Program-made: the position numbers and the translations under genes
Shown here: piece after piece, positions 15,355 to 19,679 of the stretch
Layout: the number at the start of each line of letters is the position of its first letter
Numbering within the stretch: position 1 is the first letter of the stretch
Origin: Halorhodospira sp.
GTDB taxonomy: Bacteria > Pseudomonadota > Gammaproteobacteria > Nitrococcales > Halorhodospiraceae
Assembly (NCBI GenBank): GCA_007121755.1
Contig: SKJZ01000205.1
Location: 1-19,679, forward strand
DNA: 19,679 nucleotides
Direction: 5' to 3'
The notes under the pieces: generated by a model
What the model was told of the DNA's origin: nothing
Database searches by the model: none
The model's input: the letters and a program-made list of their open reading frames with translations, nothing else

Positions 15355-16905
15355 TTAAATCTCGCCCCGGTCCAGCCGGAGGGCATTGCCCACCATCTGG
15401 TGCAGACTGACGATCGTATCCATGGGCAGATCGTAGTAAGGCAGGACCTTGGTGAACTGTGCTTTGCAGATGGCGCAAATGGCCGCCATGTGGGTGACGC
15501 CGTGCTCCTCCATCGTTTCCCGGAGGGCGTTGACGCGCGGCAAGGCGCCCTTGACGCGTATCTCCATCAGCTCGTCGGTGAGCAGGCCGCCGCCGCCGCC
15601 GCAACAGAAGGTGGCGTCGCCGATGGTGCTGTCGGCCATGTCGTGGAAGTTCCGCACACTCGCCCGGAGCAGAGCGCGGGGGATCTCCATCTGGCCGCCC
15701 GGTTTATCTCCCATGCGCGAGGCGCGGGCCACGTTGCACGAGTCGTGGAAGGTCAGTCCGATATGGTCGTTCGCGGTCGGATCGAACTTCAGCACGCCGC
15801 GCTGCATCAGGTCGTAGGTCAACTCGCAAATATGCTGCGGCACCGGATAGTTCGGATCGAGTTGATTCTGCAGCGCGCGCGCATACTCGTCGTTCTCGTC
15901 AGCGCCGTGGCCGATGCCGGCCAGGGTGTTCCAAAAGCTGTACGCAACGCGCCACGCGTGTCCGCACTCGCCGACGACAATACGCTTCACCTTGAGCTTT
16001 AGTGCGGCCTCGCGGATGCGTTCGGCCACTTTCTTCATCTGCTCGTAGTTGCCGATGAACATGCCGAAATTGCCCGCTTCCGCGGCGTGGCTGCTCAACG
16101 TCCACGACAGCCCCGCTTGATGGAAAACCTTGGCGTAGCCCATGAGGCCGTCCACATGGGGCTCGGCGAAGAAGTCCGCCGAAGGCGTGACGAGGAGAAT
16201 GTCCGCCCCCTCCACATCGAGAGGGATCTTGACGTCCAATCCCGTCTCGTCCCGGAGGTCCTCTTCCAGACCCTCCAGAGTGTCCTCCAAGGCCGGACCG
16301 GGGAGCCCCAGGTTGTTGCCGATCTTGTGGACCTTGCCGAGGATCTCGTTGACGTACTTCTGGCCAAAACCGGCGACATCAAGGATCTCGCGCGCGGCCA
16401 TGGAGATCTCGGCGGTGTCGATGCCGTAAGGGCAGTAAACCGAGCAGCGGCGGCACTGGGAACACTGGTGGAAGTAGGTGAACCACTCGTCCATGACCTC
16501 GCGGGTCAACTCCCGGCCCCGCACCAAGCCGGGGAAGTTCCGCCCGGCCGGGGTGAAGTGGCGGCGGTAGACGTCGCGCATCAGGTCTTGCCGGGCCACC
16601 GGCATGTTTTTGGGATCGCCGGTTCCTAGGTAGTAGTGGCACTTGTCGGTGCAGGCGCCGCAGCGCACGCAAGAGTCCAGATAGACCCGAAGGGAGCGGC
16701 TGCGCTCCAACAGCGTTTCAAAATGGGCGAGGGCGCGGTCCTGCCAGTCGTCGGGGATCTCCCCCGGAAACCCCAGCGCTTCCTGGTGTTGTGCCGAGGC
16801 GGGATAGGACCGTACCGAGGCGGTGGCGTCCGGCTTCGGCTCCGGGGTGAAGAGCGCCTCGGAGTCTTTCGGCACAGCCGGGATATCGAATTCTTTCTTG
16901 CTCAC
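15355..16905 (-). CDS. dsrK: DsrK, HdrD-like catalytic iron-sulfur subunit of DsrMKJOP
   Basis: A 516-residue cytoplasmic protein. Two ferredoxin motifs, CVRCGACTDKC (79-89) and CSQCRRCSVYCP (148-159), bind classical clusters. The C-terminal half has the CCG-domain cysteines of heterodisulfide reductases (GECGHAW, HDSCNVAR, FCCGGGGG and CAICKAQF), expected to hold a non-cubane [4Fe-4S] cluster. DsrK handles the DsrC trisulfide or disulfide and passes electrons to DsrM. The start is GTG, 15 bases after the dsrM stop; GAGGGG lies ten bases upstream. The length is a little below the 530-570 residues common for DsrK, and I see no break in the frame. Confidence 0.95.
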   Translation of the reverse strand: MSKKEFDIPAVPKDSEALFTPEPKPDATASVRSYPASAQHQEALGFPGEIPDDWQDRALAHFETLLERSRSLRVYLDSCVRCGACTDKCHYYLGTGDPKNMPVARQDLMRDVYRRHFTPAGRNFPGLVRGRELTREVMDEWFTYFHQCSQCRRCSVYCPYGIDTAEISMAAREILDVAGFGQKYVNEILGKVHKIGNNLGLPGPALEDTLEGLEEDLRDETGLDVKIPLDVEGADILLVTPSADFFAEPHVDGLMGYAKVFHQAGLSWTLSSHAAEAGNFGMFIGNYEQMKKVAERIREAALKLKVKRIVVGECGHAWRVAYSFWNTLAGIGHGADENDEYARALQNQLDPNYPVPQHICELTYDLMQRGVLKFDPTANDHIGLTFHDSCNVARASRMGDKPGGQMEIPRALLRASVRNFHDMADSTIGDATFCCGGGGGLLTDELMEIRVKGALPRVNALRETMEEHGVTHMAAICAICKAQFTKVLPYYDLPMDTIVSLHQMVGNALRLDRGEI

Positions 16906-16920
16906 AGCGGCGGAACCCCT

Positions 16921-17652
16921 CTAGCGGTTAGTGCGTTCCAGCTCGGCGGCCCAGGGCGCCAGGCGGCGGCGCTCACGGGGGGTGTCCGGCTGATTGCGGG
17001 TGGGGCTGAAAAAGACGCCGGCGGCGTGCAACAGCTTGCTGAACGGGAAAAGGACCATCAGCAGAGCAACCAACAGCAGGTGTATCAACAGCATCGGATC
17101 GGCGGGCAGCGGTTGCCAATCGAAGCGCATCAGGCCGAGAAAGAAGGCCTTGACGGCGACGATATCGGTGGGCGCCAAGTACTTGATCGCCAGCCCGGAA
17201 GCGCCGATGGCGATGAGCAGGGCCAGCATCAGGTGGTCGGACGGCCCCGTGATATAGCGGAGGCGGCTCACGCCGATGCGCCGGATCCACAGGCCGGCCA
17301 GCGCCGCCACCATGGCGAAGGCCGCATAGAGGCCGAAGGGTTGAACCCATACAAGCACTTGCGGCACCGGCTCGACGAAATAACGCAAGTGGCGCAGCAG
17401 CACCAGCAGTAGAGCAACGTGGAAAGCCCAACCCAGCAGCCAGATCCACTTGTTGGAGCGGAACAGGCTGCTGAACAGCGCTACCTCGCCGGCGACGCGA
17501 AGGGCCGCGCCACCCCGGGAGGTCGGAGCAGGGGTGGTCGGGATGGAGAGCGGCGCCGGGGTACGCGCATAAAGCATAATGCGCGCCCCCAGCCCGGCCA
17601 AAAGGATGGCCGTAGCCGCGTAGAAGAGTATGGCGAAGGTTGCCGTTACCAC
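16921..17652 (-). CDS. dsrM: DsrM, NarI-like dihaem cytochrome b subunit of DsrMKJOP
   Basis: A 243-residue membrane protein with about five to six hydrophobic segments and the NarI plan. Candidate haem ligands are His78 and His88 in the second helix region, His140, and His191 and His209 in the last helix, enough for two haems b. It lets DsrK exchange electrons with the quinone pool. The start is GTG with GGGAG about ten bases upstream. It follows dsrC after 61 bases. The short form seen here (about 240 residues) is typical of oxidative Dsr operons, where sulfate reducers have longer DsrM. Confidence 0.93.
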   Translation of the reverse strand: MVTATFAILFYAATAILLAGLGARIMLYARTPAPLSIPTTPAPTSRGGAALRVAGEVALFSSLFRSNKWIWLLGWAFHVALLLVLLRHLRYFVEPVPQVLVWVQPFGLYAAFAMVAALAGLWIRRIGVSRLRYITGPSDHLMLALLIAIGASGLAIKYLAPTDIVAVKAFFLGLMRFDWQPLPADPMLLIHLLLVALLMVLFPFSKLLHAAGVFFSPTRNQPDTPRERRRLAPWAAELERTNR

Positions 17653-17713
17653 TTCAGACCGTCTCCCTATTCGTTGATTCCCGGGGTTGGCGGCACTACC
17701 GGTGTTCGCCCCG

Positions 17714-18046
17714 TTAGACGCAGCCGGTGGGTTTGGGCAGACCGGCGTACCGGCACGCCTGCTTGGCCGGGCCGTACGGGAACAGCTCGTACAGGTACTT
17801 GCTGTTGCCCTTCTCCGGGCCGAGGCGCTTGCCGATCTGCTTGGTCAGTACGCGAACAGCAGGGGCGATCTGGAACTCCTCGTAGTACTCACGGAGGAAG
17901 TTGATGATCTCCCAGTGCTCTTCGGAGAGTTCGCAGTCGTCCTCCTTAGCCATGATCTCGGCCAACTCCTTGGACCACTTGCTCAAATCCTCAATGTAAC
18001 CCTCTTCGTCGGTCTCGACGGTGACGCCGTTCACTTCGTATGCCAT
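17714..18046 (-). CDS. dsrC: DsrC, sulfur-carrier protein with two C-terminal redox cysteines
   Basis: A 110-residue cytoplasmic TusE/DsrC protein. The flexible C-terminal arm ends CRYAGLPKPTGCV. The penultimate Cys109 and Cys98, ten residues apart, are both present, so this is a true DsrC and not a TusE with one cysteine. The trisulfide formed by these cysteines is the substrate exchanged between DsrEFH, DsrAB and DsrK. The core motif LTKQIGKRLGPEKGNSKYLYELFPYGPAKQACR is intact (about 67-99). There is one extra cysteine at 38. The ATG at 18046 has AGGAGG nine bases upstream, a strong site that fits the high amount of DsrC made in such cells. The 107-base leader carries two stem-loops. Confidence 0.97.
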   Translation of the reverse strand: MAYEVNGVTVETDEEGYIEDLSKWSKELAEIMAKEDDCELSEEHWEIINFLREYYEEFQIAPAVRVLTKQIGKRLGPEKGNSKYLYELFPYGPAKQACRYAGLPKPTGCV

Positions 18047-18075
18047 CGGTTATTTCCTCCTCGTTTCCTCATAAA

Positions 18076-18092
18076 GTGGATTCGTAACCCAC
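18076..18092 (-). promoter_or_regulatory. Stem-loop in the dsrC leader (proximal)
   Basis: GTGGGTT and AATCCAC pair over seven positions (one G-U) around a three-base loop on the transcript, about 30 bases before the dsrC start. Together with the distal hairpin it could protect the 5' end of a processed dsrC message. Confidence 0.4.
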
Positions 18093-18102
18093 TGTCTCAT
18101 CG

Positions 18103-18124
18103 GCCGGCACGGTTCCGTGCGGGC
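18103..18124 (-). promoter_or_regulatory. Stem-loop in the dsrH-dsrC gap (distal)
   Basis: A GC-rich inverted repeat: GCACG pairs with CGTGC around a four-base loop, then after one mismatch GCC pairs with GGC. It lies 29 bases after the dsrH stop. No T run follows, so it is not a standard terminator; partial termination or RNA processing are possible. Confidence 0.45.
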
Positions 18125-18153
18125 GTGTCGCATCTCGCAACCGATCGGCGCGG

Positions 18154-18453
18154 TTAAACCCACGCTTGGTGGGGGCCGTGCTCCGCCACCAACCGGACGA
18201 AGCCGTTGTAATCGACCACCTGAACGCCGTCGGCGACCGTGCTCTGATCGACGCCTCGCGCTTCCAAGTCCGGCCCCAGCACATAGACCCGGCCCTCGCT
18301 GGCCGGCGCGGCCAGTTGTTTGGCGGCACCGGTGCCGGCAATGGCCCCGTACACACCGTCTTCAATGAGCAGCAGACGCCCATCGCCGAGGTGCGCCAAG
18401 CAGGATGCCAGATCATTGGTCTGCATGGGCGATTTGTTCACTGTGTGCAGCAT
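18154..18453 (-). CDS. dsrH: DsrH (TusB-like) subunit of the DsrEFH sulfurtransferase
   Basis: A 99-residue cytoplasmic protein with the family opening LHTVNKSP and a single cysteine, Cys18 from this start, that matches the conserved DsrH cysteine (Cys20 in Allochromatium). DsrH joins DsrE and DsrF in an alpha2-beta2-gamma2 hexamer which passes sulfane sulfur towards DsrC. Two starts are possible. The ATG at 18453 has GGGGAG ten bases upstream; the TTG at 18462 adds three residues (putting the cysteine at 21) but is only one base from that site. I chose the ATG, with modest certainty. The dsrF stop lies 18 bases upstream. Confidence 0.9.
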   Translation of the reverse strand: MLHTVNKSPMQTNDLASCLAHLGDGRLLLIEDGVYGAIAGTGAAKQLAAPASEGRVYVLGPDLEARGVDQSTVADGVQVVDYNGFVRLVAEHGPHQAWV

Positions 18454-18471
18454 TCCACTCAATCTCCCCGG

Positions 18472-18864
18472 CTAGAACGACATCACGACTTCTTGCTCGG
18501 CCATCAAGGCGGTCATCCGCGCGCGGTCGACCACCTCCACCGGTACCACCAAGTCGTCGGTCGTCATCCCCCGTTCTTCAAGGGACTCGCGCTCGACGTA
18601 GAGCTTCTCGATGTCGTACCCCTCGAGCGCCCGATAGGTCGGTGCGAAGTTCTTCATTTCCAAAACGTTGGCGTTCTGCCCCTTGCGGAGCTGGAACACA
18701 CCGTCGTCCAGGAAGGCGAGGCTGACGTCCTGGTCGAAGGCGGCACTGATCAGCACCACCTCCAGGCTCTCCAGCGCGTAGATCGTCCCGTGGGGCGCCT
18801 TGCGGTTCACAAACATGAACCGTTTGACCTCACCGGGGAAATCGTCTTCAAACTCGTCGCTCAC
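18472..18864 (-). CDS. dsrF: DsrF (TusC-like) subunit of the DsrEFH sulfurtransferase
   Basis: A 130-residue protein recognised by VNRKAPHGTIYALESLEV and ISAAFDQDVSLAFLDDGVFQL, close to the TusC/DsrF consensus. It is a structural partner of DsrE and DsrH. It contains no cysteine at all, so in this organism it cannot take part directly in sulfur relay, which must pass through DsrE Cys78 and the DsrH cysteine. The GTG start at 18864 has GAGGAG eight bases upstream. It lies 51 bases after dsrE. Confidence 0.93.
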   Translation of the reverse strand: MSDEFEDDFPGEVKRFMFVNRKAPHGTIYALESLEVVLISAAFDQDVSLAFLDDGVFQLRKGQNANVLEMKNFAPTYRALEGYDIEKLYVERESLEERGMTTDDLVVPVEVVDRARMTALMAEQEVVMSF

Positions 18865-18915
18865 CGTCCGTTCTCCTCTTTGCGGTTTGCGGACTGAGGT
18901 CGCCGTGGCGACCGG

Positions 18916-19275
18916 TCAGTCGCCAAAGGTGACCAACCGGTCGGCCTGGATGCCGATCTCGACCAACTGACCCAATCCGGAAATGCGGAATCCGGGGGCC
19001 AGTACCTCGTCTTTGATACCGCGGCGCAGGGCCGCGGCAACGCAGACGACAAGATCGATGCCGTGGGTTTCGGCCAGTTGCGACCAGCGCCTAACGATGT
19101 TCCGATCGTCCTGCTGCGGCTCCTGCAACCGGGTGGCGTTGTTCACGCCATCCATGTAAAAGAAGATCCGCGGCACCTCGTGGCCCTCTTCCAGGGCCGC
19201 CTTGGTGAACAGATAGGCGCTGTCCGACGCTTGATGCTGATAAGGCCCTTCGTTAATCAAAATCCCGAATCGCAT
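18916..19275 (-). CDS. dsrE: DsrE (TusD-like) catalytic subunit of the DsrEFH sulfurtransferase
   Basis: A 119-residue cytoplasmic protein. The opening MRFGILINEGPYQHQASDSAY and the active-site strand DLVVCVAAALRRGI are typical. The cysteine is residue 78, the same number as the active DsrE cysteine of Allochromatium; it is the only cysteine. It accepts sulfane sulfur and hands it to DsrC within the DsrEFH hexamer. The ATG at 19275 begins 12 bases after the dsrB stop, with a GGGGGAAGG site close before it. Confidence 0.96.
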   Translation of the reverse strand: MRFGILINEGPYQHQASDSAYLFTKAALEEGHEVPRIFFYMDGVNNATRLQEPQQDDRNIVRRWSQLAETHGIDLVVCVAAALRRGIKDEVLAPGFRISGLGQLVEIGIQADRLVTFGD

Positions 19276-19287
19276 GGCCTTCCCCCG

Positions 19288-19679
19288 TTAAAACCGCAGG
19301 TGGGCTGAGGCATTCAGCGTGTTCCGGGCGCCCCGCCAGTTATCGATGTGGTGCTTGGTAAACGGCAGACCGGTCAACTCGAAGAACCGCGACCATCCGA
19401 TACGCTCCACCCATTCACCCATGCGCTCGTAGTCCCGCGCGTCGTCACGGTAGGTGTGGAGGATCTTCTTGACCATCGCGGAGACTTCCGGCCACCGCGG
19501 CGGGTTGTTGGGCAGCCCGGCGCAGACCAGCTTGTGGAAGGTCGGGGCGCCACGCGCATTGGAGTGGTTGCCACCGATCCAGATCGCCAGTTTGGAGTGC
19601 TCCGGGTCGTTGATCTGCATCGGCGGGCAGGGCGGGAAGCAGGCACCGCAAGCGATGCACTTCTTCTCGTCGATCTCCA
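19288..19679 (-). CDS. dsrB: DsrB, beta subunit of reverse dissimilatory sulfite reductase (C-terminal 129 residues)
   Basis: The gene enters from beyond the window; about the last third of a protein usually near 355 residues is visible. The first residues hold a [4Fe-4S] ferredoxin motif C-x2-C-x2-C-x3-C (CIACGACFPPCPPM), followed by AIWIGGNHSNARGAPTFHKL and GWSRFFELTGLPFTKHHIDNW, both characteristic of DsrB. With DsrA it forms the siroheme enzyme that oxidises DsrC-bound sulfur to sulfite in sulfur oxidisers. An internal ATG at 19620 is not the true start because the ferredoxin motif continues in frame to the window edge. The stop is TAA at 19288. Confidence 0.96.
   Translation of the reverse strand, partial: EIDEKKCIACGACFPPCPPMQINDPEHSKLAIWIGGNHSNARGAPTFHKLVCAGLPNNPPRWPEVSAMVKKILHTYRDDARDYERMGEWVERIGWSRFFELTGLPFTKHHIDNWRGARNTLNASAHLRF

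Noticed and set aside
13740..15410. Long plus-strand open frame of about 556 codons opposite dsrL
   Set aside because: It is the antisense of a clear dsrL with intact cofactor motifs. The translation is rich in Gly, Ala, Val and His without domain motifs, as expected for a chance frame in GC-rich DNA.
16921..17652. Nitrate reductase gamma subunit NarI
   Set aside because: The fold is NarI-like, but the gene lies between dsrC and dsrK and no narGHJ is present.

Overview
The window reads as part of the chromosome of a GC-rich, sulfur-oxidising gammaproteobacterium. The dsr gene order and the presence of dsrL, dsrEFH and dsrN are those of the oxidative (reverse) Dsr pathway of purple and colourless sulfur bacteria such as Allochromatium or the Ectothiorhodospiraceae. 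I cannot fix the genus from this sequence. All 20 genes I can support lie on the minus strand, so transcription runs from position 19679 towards 1. Coding density is high and no gap between genes exceeds 177 bases. I see no tRNA, rRNA, CRISPR array, insertion sequence or phage gene.

Region A (19679 to 9432) is a dsr operon. It holds the 3' end of dsrB, then dsrE, dsrF, dsrH, dsrC, dsrM, dsrK, dsrL, dsrJ, dsrO, dsrP and dsrN. Sulfane sulfur enters through DsrEFH and is passed to DsrC. The siroheme sulfite reductase DsrAB oxidises it with DsrL as NAD(P)H-linked partner, and the membrane complex DsrMKJOP exchanges electrons between DsrC, quinone and the periplasm. DsrN amidates the siroheme. Most gaps are 0 to 60 bases. 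The 107-base dsrH-dsrC gap is an exception and carries two stem-loops.

Region B (9318 to 7067) holds a NarX/NarL-type two-component pair in the place where Allochromatium has dsrR and dsrS. The kinase has no periplasmic sensor domain. Instead it has a cytoplasmic GAF-like region with a cysteine cluster, so a cytoplasmic redox or sulfur signal is a reasonable guess for its input.

Region C (6889 to 449) is a sulfur-compound handling and transport module: a single-domain rhodanese, soxY and soxZ without soxAXBCD, a YeeE/YedE-type thiosulfate transporter candidate, a SulP-STAS anion permease and a DASS/SLC13 transporter with two TrkA-C domains. A working model is that thiosulfate or a related ion is imported and sulfane sulfur passes through rhodanese towards Dsr, while product sulfate is exported or exchanged by SulP or DASS. 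SoxYZ would serve the periplasmic side. This model is inference from gene families and order. The SoxY C-terminus is unusual: it ends GGAC instead of GGCGG.

Region D (289 to 1) is the 5' end of an RND/MMPL-type membrane protein. It has its own strong sigma-70-like promoter and a 12-base palindrome just downstream that looks like an operator. The SLC13 gene also has its own AT-rich promoter with a palindrome in the spacer.
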